Positions 1 to 6,412 of a stretch of DNA of 7,285 nt are shown in pieces. Below the pieces are notes generated by a model, which ran no database searches, had not been told where the DNA came from, and saw nothing but the letters and a program-made list of their open reading frames with translations. Origin of the DNA: Gallionellaceae bacterium (GTDB lineage Bacteria; Pseudomonadota; Gammaproteobacteria; Burkholderiales; Gallionellaceae); contig JAITMU010000205.1 in the NCBI GenBank assembly GCA_031277195.1, positions 1 to 7,285 of the forward strand, read 5' to 3'. The translations under genes and the position numbers were made by a program. Every line of letters begins with the position of its first letter. Position 1 is the stretch's first letter.

Positions 1-1163
1 ATCTTCATCTCGCGCGCAACATTCGCGCAGTAATCCAGATCGCATTCGGGATCCTGCTCAAAGATGTTGATGGTGGGCGGCGAAATCTGATGGTGAATCG
101 CCAGCACGCAGAACAGGGATTCGATGCCGCCCGCGCCGCCGAGCAAATGCCCCGTCATCGACTTGGTGGAATTCACCGTCAACTTTTTGGCGTGGTCGCC
201 AAACGCCAGTTTAACGGCGTCGGATTCGTTCTTGTCACCCAGCGGCGTCGAGGTGCCGTGCGCGTTCAGATATTGCACCTGATCAGGATTCAAACCGGCA
301 TTACGCAGCGCGTTCAACATGCTGCGCTTGGGGCCGTCCGTGCTCGGCGCGGTCATGTGGTAAGCATCCGCGCTGGTGCCATAGCCTGCCAGTTCCGCAT
401 AAATCTTCGCGCCGCGCGCTTTCGCGTGTTCGTATTCTTCGAGCACCAGCACGCCAGCGCCTTCGCCCATCACGAAACCATCGCGGTCTTTATCCCACGG
501 ACGGCTCGCCGTGGCGGGGTCGTCGTTGCGCGTGGAAAGCGCTTTCGCCGAGGCGAATCCGCCGACCGCAATCGGGCAAATGCAGGATTCCGCGCCGCCC
601 GCCACCATCACATCCGCATCGCCATATTCGATCATCCGCGCCGATTCGCCGATGCTGTGGGTGCCGGTGGTGCAGGCCGTGACAATGGCCAGATTCGGCC
701 CCTTCAAGCCGTACATGATCGAAAGATTGCCGGAGATCATGTTGATGATGGTGCCGGGGATGAAGAAAGGCGAAATCTTGCGCGGCCCGCCTGCGACGTA
801 ATCGGTGTGCGTATCCTCGATCATCGGCAGACCGCCGATGCCGGAGCCGATGCAGACACCGATGCGTTCGGCGTTTTGCTCCGTCACTTCCAGCCCGGAG
901 TCCTTGAACGCCTCAATACCTGCAGCCATGCCCAGATGGATGAAACGATCCATGCGGCGGGCATCTTTGGCTGAAATGTACTGAGCAGCGTCGAAATCCG
1001 GCACTTCACCCGCGACCTGACAGGCAAACGCCGTCGGGTCAAAGCGCGTGATGCGGCGGATGCCGGATTTTCCCTCGACAATGTTCCGCCAGGCCTGCGG
1101 AACGCCTATGCCGGTCGGGGAAATGATCCCCAGGCCGGTGACGACAACCCTGCGCTTAGTCAA
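1..1163 (-). CDS. fabF: Beta-ketoacyl-ACP synthase II (3' end outside window)
   Basis: Condensing enzyme of fatty-acid elongation: it joins malonyl-ACP to acyl-ACP with loss of CO2, in the cytoplasm. About 387 residues are present; E. coli FabF has 413, so roughly 25 C-terminal residues lie beyond position 1. The N-terminus reads MTKRRVVVTGLG, as in the family. The thiolase-fold active site is complete: Cys164 in VTACTTGTHS, His302 in NAHGTSTPLGD, Lys334 in NSTKSMTGH and His339 in the same motif. The start is TTG at 1163. No ATG or GTG fits the family N-terminus, and a GGAG lies 5 nt upstream. It is the last visible gene of the cluster, 48 bp after acpP, and is probably co-transcribed with it. 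The KAS II (FabF) assignment over FabB rests on the acpP-fabF neighbourhood and on sequence similarity. Confidence 0.97.
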   Translation of the reverse strand, partial: MTKRRVVVTGLGIISPTGIGVPQAWRNIVEGKSGIRRITRFDPTAFACQVAGEVPDFDAAQYISAKDARRMDRFIHLGMAAGIEAFKDSGLEVTEQNAERIGVCIGSGIGGLPMIEDTHTDYVAGGPRKISPFFIPGTIINMISGNLSIMYGLKGPNLAIVTACTTGTHSIGESARMIEYGDADVMVAGGAESCICPIAVGGFASAKALSTRNDDPATASRPWDKDRDGFVMGEGAGVLVLEEYEHAKARGAKIYAELAGYGTSADAYHMTAPSTDGPKRSMLNALRNAGLNPDQVQYLNAHGTSTPLGDKNESDAVKLAFGDHAKKLTVNSTKSMTGHLLGGAGGIESLFCVLAIHHQISPPTINIFEQDPECDLDYCANVAREMK

Positions 1164-1172
1164 GTGGGCTCC
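1161..1172 (-). promoter_or_regulatory. Ribosome binding site and TTG start of fabF
   Basis: On the minus strand GGAG (1172-1169) is followed by the 5-nt spacer CCCAC and then TTG (1163-1161). This spacing supports TTG as the true initiation codon. The encoded N-terminus aligns with FabF from its first residues. TTG usually initiates less efficiently than ATG, so it may lower FabF output relative to AcpP on the same transcript (inference). Confidence 0.8.
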
Positions 1173-1211
1173 ACTGCGATGTGACGGAATGGGAAATGGA
1201 AAACAAAAGGA

Positions 1212-1448
1212 TTACTTCTGATGAGCGTTAACGTAGTCGATGGCCTGCTGGACGGTGGTGATCTTCTCCGCGTCCTCGTCTGGAATTTCGCACTCAAATT
1301 CTTCTTCCAGCGCCATGACCAGTTCGACCGTATCCAGGGAATCCGCCCCCAGATCATTGACGAACGAAGATTCGTTCTTGACTTCGGACTCATTCACGCC
1401 AAGTTGCTCAGCCACGATTTTTTTGACGCGTTGTTCGATGTTAGACAT
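1212..1448 (-). CDS. acpP: Acyl carrier protein
   Basis: Small acidic carrier of growing acyl chains, 78 residues, the usual AcpP length. The phosphopantetheine attachment site is Ser37 in the motif GADSLDTVELVMALEEEF, where helix II begins. This helix II binds the partner enzymes of the cluster (FabD, FabH, FabG, FabF) and PlsX. The start is ATG at 1448, with AGGGAGA about 5 nt upstream, and the N-terminus MSNIEQRVKKI is typical. It lies 127 bp downstream of fabG, a gap with a good promoter candidate (1491-1518). That fits the need to make far more ACP than of the enzymes. It is 48 bp upstream of fabF. Nothing is unusual in the protein. Confidence 0.99.
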   Translation of the reverse strand: MSNIEQRVKKIVAEQLGVNESEVKNESSFVNDLGADSLDTVELVMALEEEFECEIPDEDAEKITTVQQAIDYVNAHQK

Positions 1449-1490
1449 GCAATTCTCCCTGCTGGTTAAGATTAAGTGAAACGCTGGCGG

Positions 1491-1518
1491 ATTTTATCAA
1501 ACTCGTCCGCTTTTCCAA
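1491..1518 (-). promoter_or_regulatory. Candidate acpP promoter with extended -10
   Basis: On the minus strand the fabG-acpP gap holds a -35-like TTGGAA (1518-1513, 4/6 matches), a 16-nt spacer and a -10 TAAAAT (1496-1491, 5/6 matches). TGA immediately precedes the -10, giving an extended -10 (TGn). Transcription would start near 1484 and give a leader of about 36 nt before the acpP ATG, including its Shine-Dalgarno sequence. In E. coli acpP is known to have an additional promoter at the equivalent place. The assignment here is by eye only. Confidence 0.55.
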
Positions 1519-1575
1519 AATTTACATCATTCGTCCGGTTTGCAACAGTCTACCGATTCAAAAATACCCCCTGCA

Positions 1576-2322
1576 TTATTCCATGTACATGCCGCCGTTG
1601 ACGTGCAATGTCGCGCCGGTAATATAAGCTGCGCCGGAACCAGCAAGAAACGCCACGGCTGCGGCAATATCCGCCACCTGCCCCAAACGCTTCAAGGGCA
1701 CATGTTCAATCAGCTTGGCGCGCTGCTCCTCTTTCAGCGCCAGCGTCATGTCCGTCTCGATGAAACCCGGCGCAACACAGTTGACCGTGATGTTGCGTCC
1801 GCCGATTTCCTGCGCCAGCGACTTGGTGAATCCCGTCAGCCCCGCCTTGGAGGCCGCATAGTTGGCCTGCCCCGGATTGCCCATGCTGCCGACCACGGAA
1901 GAAATATTGATGATGCGCCCCTGACGCGCCTTGATCATCGCGCGCAACACCGCACGGCTCAAACGAAATGCCGATTTCAGATTGGTCGCCAGCACGTCGT
2001 CCCATTCTTCGTCGCTCATGCGCGCCAACAGATTATCGCGGGTAATGCCCGCATTGTTGACCAGAATGGATATTTCGCCGAACTGTTCGCGTATCGCATT
2101 CAGCACGCGCTCGGTCTGCTCAATGTCATTGACGTTCAGCGCCATGCCCGCGCCCTTGATGCCCGCAGCGGCCAGCGTCTCGCTGATGGCTTGCGCGCCG
2201 GATTCGCTGGTGGCCGTGCCCACCACCGTCGCCCCCTGCCGCCCCAATTCCAGCGCGATGCCTTGTCCAATGCCTCGGCTCGCGCCAGTGACCAGTGCAA
2301 TTTGACCTTGAAGACTACTCAT
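1576..2322 (-). CDS. fabG: 3-oxoacyl-ACP reductase
   Basis: NADPH-dependent reduction of beta-ketoacyl-ACP to beta-hydroxyacyl-ACP, the first reduction of each elongation cycle. It is a 248-residue classical short-chain dehydrogenase. The Rossmann dinucleotide motif TGASRGIG is at residues 12-19 and the structural NNAG at 89-92. The catalytic tetrad is Asn114, Ser142 (ISSVVG), Tyr155 and Lys159 (YAASK); these match E. coli 110/138/151/155 with a +4 offset. The C-terminus HVNGGMYME is typical. The start ATG at 2322 has AAAGGGA about 4 nt upstream. It lies 92 bp after fabD; a palindromic repeat fills most of that gap but leaves 26 bp with this ribosome binding site intact. The position between fabD and acpP separates it from the many other SDR family members. 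Confidence 0.98.
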   Translation of the reverse strand: MSSLQGQIALVTGASRGIGQGIALELGRQGATVVGTATSESGAQAISETLAAAGIKGAGMALNVNDIEQTERVLNAIREQFGEISILVNNAGITRDNLLARMSDEEWDDVLATNLKSAFRLSRAVLRAMIKARQGRIINISSVVGSMGNPGQANYAASKAGLTGFTKSLAQEIGGRNITVNCVAPGFIETDMTLALKEEQRAKLIEHVPLKRLGQVADIAAAVAFLAGSGAAYITGATLHVNGGMYME

Positions 2323-2348
2323 ATCGTCCCTTTGAAAACTCCATCATC

Positions 2349-2418
2349 GTAGGGCGGGGCTTGCCCCGCGCGGTACGAACTTTGAGATTCTCGCAGCGCG
2401 GGGCTAGCCCCGCCCTAC
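2349..2418. repeat. REP-like inverted pair (GTAG-headed) between fabD and fabG
   Basis: Two 23-nt arms, 2349-2371 and 2396-2418, are inverted copies of each other with one mismatch and flank a 24-nt spacer. Each arm begins with GTAG on its outer side, followed by a palindrome (GCGGGGC, two bases, GCCCCGC). A GTAG head plus hairpin, in an inverted pair, is the known architecture of REP sequences and REPINs mobilised by RAYT transposases. Membership is inferred from architecture only; no RAYT gene is in the window. In RNA either arm can fold alone, or the pair can form one long stem. The outer TAG of the right arm is the fabD stop codon. Confidence 0.85.
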
Positions 2419-3347
2419 ATTACTGCAGCCAACGCCGCCTTCAACGCTTCGCCGTCCGACAGCGCCAACGCCTGTTGATTGGTGTCGATACGTTTGTTCA
2501 GCCCTGCCAGCACTCTGCCCGGCGCGCATTCGGCATTGAACGTCACGCCGCGTTTGCCAAATTCCGTCACGGTTTCCACCCAGCGCACCGGCGAATAAAG
2601 CTGCCGCACCAGCGCGTCGCGGATGCCGTCCGCATCGGCGTGCGCTTGCACGTCGGCATTATGCAACACCGGAATGGTCGGCGTCTGAATCGCGACATCG
2701 GCGAGATACGTCCCCAAGCGCGCCGCCGCATCTTTCAACAGGCTGCAATGAGACGGCACGCTCATCGGCAACATCAGCGCGCGCTTCGCGCCCTTGGCCT
2801 TGGCCAGTTCCATGCCGCGCTCCACCGCGCCGCGATTGCCCGCAATCACCACCTGCCCCGGCGAATTGTAATTCACCGCTTCCAGCACTTCATTCTGCGC
2901 GGCCTCCGCGCACACGGCGCGCACCGTGTCGTCGTCCAGCCCCAGAATCGCGGCGATGCCGCCCACGCCTTCCGGCACCGCCTGCTGCATGCACTGCGCG
3001 CGAAAACGCACCAGCGGCAGCGCATCGGCAAAATTCAGCGCGCCCGCGGCGACCAGCGCAGTGTATTCGCCCAGGCTATGCCCCGCCATCAACACCGGCT
3101 GCGCGCCGCCTTGCGCAAGCCATGCGCGCCACACCGCCACACCGGCAGTCAGCATGATGGGTTGCGTGTTGATCGTGGCGTTCAGATCGGCATCGTCGCC
3201 TTCTGCGACCAGTTGCCAGAGATCCTGTTTCAGGATGTCGGAGGCCTCGGTGAAAGTATCGCGCACAGCGGGAAATTCGGCATAGCCATTCATCATGCCG
3301 CGCGATTGGGAACCTTGGCCGGGGAAAACAAAAGAGAATTTAGTCAT
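2415..3347 (-). CDS. fabD: Malonyl-CoA:ACP transacylase
   Basis: Transfers malonyl from CoA to AcpP, supplying the extender for FabH and FabF. It has 310 residues, the usual length (E. coli 309). The oxyanion-hole Gln11 is in FPGQGSQS, the nucleophile Ser91 in GHSLGE, the carboxylate-binding Arg116 in VRFRAQ and the catalytic His200 in VPSHCSLL. The late motif reads ECAPGRVLAGL where ECGPG is commoner, a mild variant. I chose ATG 3347 because MTKFSFVFPGQGSQ matches the family N-terminus. The longer in-frame TTG at 3389 would start inside a repeat. Oddities: no Shine-Dalgarno sequence is visible before the ATG, and the stop codon TAG (2417-2415) is the first bases of the adjacent repeat. Confidence 0.97.
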   Translation of the reverse strand: MTKFSFVFPGQGSQSRGMMNGYAEFPAVRDTFTEASDILKQDLWQLVAEGDDADLNATINTQPIMLTAGVAVWRAWLAQGGAQPVLMAGHSLGEYTALVAAGALNFADALPLVRFRAQCMQQAVPEGVGGIAAILGLDDDTVRAVCAEAAQNEVLEAVNYNSPGQVVIAGNRGAVERGMELAKAKGAKRALMLPMSVPSHCSLLKDAAARLGTYLADVAIQTPTIPVLHNADVQAHADADGIRDALVRQLYSPVRWVETVTEFGKRGVTFNAECAPGRVLAGLNKRIDTNQQALALSDGEALKAALAAVM

Positions 3348-3360
3348 ATCAAGAAATATA

Positions 3361-3472
3361 TAGGTTGTGGTGAGCAAAGCGAACCGCAACGGTACAAACT
3401 AACGGGGCACATTTCAGTATGGCGATGCGCGGAAGGTGCCGCGTTGCGGTTCGCTTCGCTCACCGCAACCTA
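3361..3472. repeat. REPIN-like inverted pair filling the fabH-fabD gap
   Basis: Arms of 31 nt at 3361-3391 and 3442-3472 are inverted copies with two mismatches, separated by 50 nt. Each arm begins TAGGTTG on its outer side and is itself a hairpin: GTTGCGGT pairs with ACCGCAAC around a GAGCGAAGCGA loop in the right arm. The sequence is unrelated to the GC-block repeat at 2349-2418, so it is a second family. It runs from the fabH stop codon (TAG at 3472-3470, part of the right arm) to 13 bp before the fabD ATG, and so replaces nearly the entire intergenic space. The total size of 112 bp is typical of REPINs. Confidence 0.87.
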
Positions 3473-4429
3473 TGACCATCGAACCAGCATCGCCCCCCAG
3501 GCAAACCCGCCGCCGACGGCTTCCAGCAGCACGTTTTGCCCGGTCGTAATCTTACCCGCCCGCACGGCGCTGTCCAACGCCAACGGAATCGACGCGGCGG
3601 AGGTGTTGCCGTGTTGCGCGACGGTCGTCACCACGCGATCCATGCCGAGGCCGAGTTTTTTTGCGGTGGCCTCGATGATGCGGATGTTGGCCTGATGCGG
3701 CACCAGCCAGTCGATTTCGCTGCGGTTCATGTTCAGGCTGGCGAGCAATTCTTCCACCACTTCGCTCAACACCTTGACCGCGAATTTGAACACGCTCTGC
3801 CCGTCCATGAAAATGAACGGACTACCCGCTATCCTGCCCTGATTAATATGCGCTTCCGCTTGCAACATGCCGCGATGACTGCCGTCGGCGTGCAGTTTCG
3901 CGCCCAGAATGCCCGGCGTGTCAGACGCGCGCAGCACCACCGCGCCAGCGCCATCGCCGAACAACACGCATGTGCTGCGATCATTCCAGTCGAGCAGGCG
4001 CGTCAGCGCATCCGTGCCGACCACCAGCGCAGTTTTTGCCTGACCGCTGCGAATGTAAAGATCAGCGGTATTGAGCGCATAGATGAAACCGCTGCACACC
4101 GCCTGCACATCGAACGCCGCACCCTGACGGATGCCCAGTTTGTCTTGCAGAATGCACGCCGTGCTGGGAAACGTCTGATCCGGCGTGGTCGTCGCGACGA
4201 TGATGAGGTCGATTTCGTCCAGGCCAACGCCCGCCGCTTCAATCGCCCTGCGGCTGGCCTGCTCCGCCATGTCGCTGCTCAATTCGTTTTCCGCCGCGAC
4301 GTGACGCTCGACGATGCCGCTGCGACTGACGATCCAGTCGTGCGACGTGTCAACGATCTTTTCCAGATCGTAATTGGTCAGCACTTTGGCTGGCAGATAA
4401 CTGCCGGTGCCGATGATTTTTGAATACAT
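3470..4429 (-). CDS. fabH: Beta-ketoacyl-ACP synthase III
   Basis: Starts each fatty acid by condensing acetyl-CoA with malonyl-ACP. It has 319 residues (E. coli 317). The Cys-His-Asn triad is Cys112 in VCSGF, His245 in LVPHQAN and Asn275 in QHGNTSA. The ACP-contacting stretch ATAKKLG and the C-terminal GGGFAWGAMLVRWS are typical. ATG 4429 is chosen because MYSKIIGTGSYLP matches the family start and GAGG lies 7 nt upstream. An in-frame start at 4465 would add 12 residues inside plsX. The ATG overlaps the plsX stop by one base (TGATG), which suggests translational coupling. The protein ends only about one or two residues later than usual, at a TAG belonging to the following repeat. Confidence 0.98.
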   Translation of the reverse strand: MYSKIIGTGSYLPAKVLTNYDLEKIVDTSHDWIVSRSGIVERHVAAENELSSDMAEQASRRAIEAAGVGLDEIDLIIVATTTPDQTFPSTACILQDKLGIRQGAAFDVQAVCSGFIYALNTADLYIRSGQAKTALVVGTDALTRLLDWNDRSTCVLFGDGAGAVVLRASDTPGILGAKLHADGSHRGMLQAEAHINQGRIAGSPFIFMDGQSVFKFAVKVLSEVVEELLASLNMNRSEIDWLVPHQANIRIIEATAKKLGLGMDRVVTTVAQHGNTSAASIPLALDSAVRAGKITTGQNVLLEAVGGGFAWGAMLVRWS

Positions 4430-5463
4430 CAAGGAGCCTCTGCCGCTTGTTGAGCCTGATGCCACTTTTCAATGTGTTCGGCGATATGGTTCAGCATACC
4501 ACCGCGCGCCTCCTCTGCGGCACGTTCAATCGCGCAAAGAAATGCGAAGGTATCCGCGGAGCCATGACTTTTCACCACAATGCCTTTCAGTCCGAGCAAG
4601 GTGGCGCCATTATAGCGACGATGATCGACGCGCTTGCGGAATGACTTCAGCACCGGCAACGCAAACAGCGCGGCCAGTTTGGTCAGGAAGCTCTGACTGA
4701 AACCTTCACGAAGAAAACCGCCCAGCATCTGCGCCAGGCCTTCAATGGTTTTCAGCGCGACGTTGCCGACAAAGCCATCGCACACCACCACATCGGCCTC
4801 GCCCTTGAATATCCCGTCGCCTTCGACGTTGCCGCAGAAATTCAAATCGCTTTGCTGCAACAATTCCGCCGCCTGTTTGACGACTTCGTTGCCCTTGATG
4901 TCCTCGCTGCCGATATTGAGCAAACCGACTTTGGGATTGGGTTTGTGATCGACAGCCGTCACCAGCGTCGACCCCATCAGCGCGAATTGCAACAAATGCT
5001 CGGCAGTGCAATCCACATTCGCGCCCAAGTCCAGCATGCAAACCTCGCCGCCCGTGTTCGTCGGCAAAAACGACGCAATCGCCGGACGGTCGATCCCCGG
5101 CAGCATTTTCAGCACATACCGCGCCGTCGCCATCAACGCGCCGGTGTTGCCCGCGCTGATGCAGGCCGACACGTCGCCGCTCTTGACCAGATTGATGGCG
5201 ACACGCATGGAAGAATCCTTCTTGCCGCGCAGCACAATCTGCGGCGATTCGTCCATGCCCACCACTTCGCTGGCCGGATGAATTTTCAAGTTGGAGCCGA
5301 GAGACATTTTCGACGCGCGCAACTGCGCCTCAATGTCGGCAGGAATGCCGACCAGCACAATGGTATCGTCGGGATTTTTTCGCAGGTATTGCACCGCCGC
5401 GGGGACGGTGACCGTGGGGCCGTGGTCGCCCCCCATCGCGTCAATGGCTATCGTGACGTTCAT
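4429..5463 (-). CDS. plsX: Phosphate acyltransferase (acyl-ACP:phosphate)
   Basis: Converts acyl-ACP plus phosphate to acyl-phosphate, the donor used by PlsY to acylate glycerol-3-phosphate, so it links fatty-acid and phospholipid synthesis at the inner membrane face. It has 344 residues, close to the family norm. Recognisable family blocks: AIDAMGGDHGP (7-17), SAGNTGALMA (103-112), VGLLNIGSEDIKGNE (179-193), and GNVEGDGIFKGEADVVV followed by CDGFVGN (211-234). ATG 5463 is chosen from the N-terminus MNVTIAIDAMGG, with GAGAGG 6 nt upstream. The frame stays open upstream to about 5751, but that part lies in repeat and rpmF antisense sequence. It is separated from rpmF by a repeat-bearing 193-bp gap and overlaps fabH at TGATG. 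Confidence 0.97.
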   Translation of the reverse strand: MNVTIAIDAMGGDHGPTVTVPAAVQYLRKNPDDTIVLVGIPADIEAQLRASKMSLGSNLKIHPASEVVGMDESPQIVLRGKKDSSMRVAINLVKSGDVSACISAGNTGALMATARYVLKMLPGIDRPAIASFLPTNTGGEVCMLDLGANVDCTAEHLLQFALMGSTLVTAVDHKPNPKVGLLNIGSEDIKGNEVVKQAAELLQQSDLNFCGNVEGDGIFKGEADVVVCDGFVGNVALKTIEGLAQMLGGFLREGFSQSFLTKLAALFALPVLKSFRKRVDHRRYNGATLLGLKGIVVKSHGSADTFAFLCAIERAAEEARGGMLNHIAEHIEKWHQAQQAAEAP

Positions 5464-5517
5464 CACGCGCCTCTCAACATTTTGAGCCTCATTACTCCTG
5501 CGGCATGCCGCGCAAAG

Positions 5518-5640
5518 CCCCTCTCCCCGCGTGGGAGAGGGGTTGGGGAGAGGGGGTCTTTCCGTTCTCGATTCAAAATAGATGGGATGCAAGGTTTTCA
5601 CCCTCTCCCCAGCCCTCTCCCATCCAGGGAGCGGGGGCGG
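5518..5640. repeat. CCCTCTCCC-type inverted repeat pair between rpmF and plsX
   Basis: Left unit: CCCCTCTCCC (5518-5527), 5-nt loop, GGGAGAGGGG (5533-5542), then TTGGGGAGAGGG. Right unit: an inverted, imperfect copy (5601-5637) with its own hairpin, CCCTCTCCC (5613-5621) against GGGAGCGGG from 5627. Block 5533-5554 is complementary to 5601-5621 apart from one indel and one substitution. The units are about 45 bp apart. It resembles the C-rich repeat family, common in bacterial intergenic DNA, that also occurs after maf at 6990-7041. There is no U-tract on the minus strand, so it is not a classic terminator, but it could pause polymerase or cap an upstream yceD-rpmF RNA. Confidence 0.75.
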
Positions 5641-5656
5641 GGACGCAAGGGTGCAA

Positions 5657-5836
5657 TCAGGCAGCCTTGGTCTTGACGACTTTTTTGCCGCGGTAGTAAC
5701 CGCTGGGGCTGATGTGGTGACGCAGGTGCGCTTCGCCGGTGGACGGCTCAACGGCCAGCGACGGGCTGGTCAGAAAATCGTGCGCACGGTGCATGCCGCG
5801 CTTGGACGGGGACTTTTTGTTCTGTTGGACTGCCAT
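5657..5836 (-). CDS. rpmF: Large ribosomal subunit protein bL32
   Basis: Small basic 50S protein, 59 residues. The sequence begins MAVQQNKKSPSKRGMHRAHD and contains GEAHLRHHISPSGYYRGKKV, colinear with E. coli L32. It has no Cys residues, so it is the zinc-free form. The start ATG at 5836 has a strong AAGGAG 7 nt upstream, and the stop TGA is at 5659-5657. It lies 27 bp after yceD, the conserved yceD-rpmF pair; these two are probably one transcript that continues into the fatty-acid genes. Expression is expected to be high, which fits the strong ribosome binding site. Confidence 0.97.
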   Translation of the reverse strand: MAVQQNKKSPSKRGMHRAHDFLTSPSLAVEPSTGEAHLRHHISPSGYYRGKKVVKTKAA

Positions 5837-5863
5837 GTCAAAACTCCTTGTAAAACCAGTAAA

Positions 5864-6355
5864 TTATTTCTTCTTCAAGCCGGCCAGCACCGCAAACGGG
5901 TTATCGGCCGAACGATTCATTCCTTCTGCTGCTGGCTGGCATTTTCCTTCAGGATGCTTGGGCGCAAACGGCAGGTTCAACAAAATTTCCTGCTCGATCA
6001 CATCTTCCACATCCAGATGTTTGTCGATGGCGATGCTATCCAGCTCGTTTTCGTCATCGGGAAACGCATCCAGCTCGCTTTCCGGCGTCAGCAACAGGCG
6101 CGTCGTCTGCCGGATCGGGTAATCCATCGCCTCCAAGCAACGCTGGCAGCGCAAACGACACGCGCCATCCAGTTCCACTTCCAGCATCGGCTTGCCATCC
6201 TTGCCCTGCAAACCGCGCACGGTATAACGAACCACCCCATCGGGAGCCGCCAGCATGTCCTGCAATCGCGGCATATCGACCACCGCCATGTCACCGGACA
6301 ACTCCGCGCCTTTATGGGCAAAATCGAGACTGTCGATGAAATGCCGTGCAATCAT
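5864..6355 (-). CDS. yceD: DUF177 family 23S rRNA accumulation protein YceD
   Basis: 163 residues. The DUF177 signature is present: a Cys cluster CRLRCQRC (Cys66, Cys70, Cys73), an acidic central region (ELDAFPDDENELD, then DVEDVIEQEILLNLP) and the C-terminal NPFAVLAGLKKK. E. coli YceD is annotated as needed for normal 23S rRNA accumulation, and the family is regularly encoded just upstream of rpmF, as here. The biochemical mechanism is not evident from sequence; the Cys cluster might bind metal (inference). The start is ATG 6355, giving MIARHFIDSLDF. No Shine-Dalgarno sequence is visible in front; instead a near-consensus promoter ends 9 nt before the ATG, suggesting a leaderless or nearly leaderless mRNA. 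It is probably the first gene of the operon. Confidence 0.93.
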   Translation of the reverse strand: MIARHFIDSLDFAHKGAELSGDMAVVDMPRLQDMLAAPDGVVRYTVRGLQGKDGKPMLEVELDGACRLRCQRCLEAMDYPIRQTTRLLLTPESELDAFPDDENELDSIAIDKHLDVEDVIEQEILLNLPFAPKHPEGKCQPAAEGMNRSADNPFAVLAGLKKK

Positions 6356-6364
6356 GAGGCGCGC

Positions 6365-6393
6365 ATGATATATATTTCATCCCTGTCTGTCAA
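6365..6393 (-). promoter_or_regulatory. Near-consensus sigma70 promoter of the yceD-rpmF-plsX-fab operon
   Basis: Minus strand: -35 TTGACA (6393-6388, perfect), 17-nt spacer, -10 TATCAT (6370-6365, 5/6). The next nine bases are GCGCGCCTC and then the yceD ATG. The usual start distance of 7 to 9 nt from the -10 puts +1 at about 6358-6356, or at the A of the ATG (6355) if a purine is preferred. The leader would be 0 to 3 nt. The GC-rich discriminator is of the kind linked to negative control by ppGpp/DksA. It is the best promoter in the window and the likely main operon promoter. Confidence 0.78.
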
Positions 6394-6412
6394 AATCTCT
6401 TTTAATTCTCAA

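Noticed and set aside
90..974. 294-codon plus-strand frame opposite fabF
   Set aside because: Antisense shadow of a clear condensing enzyme; no recognisable domain and no upstream signals.
3348..3363. TATATT in front of fabD as a possible -10 of an internal promoter
   Set aside because: The best-spaced -35 is TTCGCT, inside the repeat and matching only two bases. The AT-rich stretch is not enough to call a promoter.
2295..3695. 466-codon open frame on the plus strand across fabD and both repeats
   Set aside because: It is antisense to fabG, fabD and fabH, whose active-site motifs are intact. Its composition is Arg/His-rich shadow coding from GC-rich third positions, and it crosses two repeats.
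5463..5492. Nine-codon open frame (MRLKMLRGA) ending TGATG on the plsX start
   Set aside because: It could be a coupling leader peptide, but its AGGAG is only 2 nt from its ATG and nothing about the peptide is distinctive. Most likely chance.
5500..5511. 12-bp palindrome GCGGCATGCCGC upstream of plsX as an operator
   Set aside because: It is short and has no second copy in the window. It matches no fatty-acid regulator site I know, and chance palindromes of this size are common in GC-rich DNA.
5464..5751. 96-residue N-terminal extension of plsX
   Set aside because: It is translated from the C-rich repeat and from rpmF in another frame. PlsX family proteins begin at MNVTIAIDAMGG, and ATG 5463 has a good ribosome binding site.
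5582..6412. Long upstream extension of the maf frame
   Set aside because: The frame happens to stay open through DNA antisense to rpmF and yceD. Maf homology begins only at 6413, or 6365 at the earliest.
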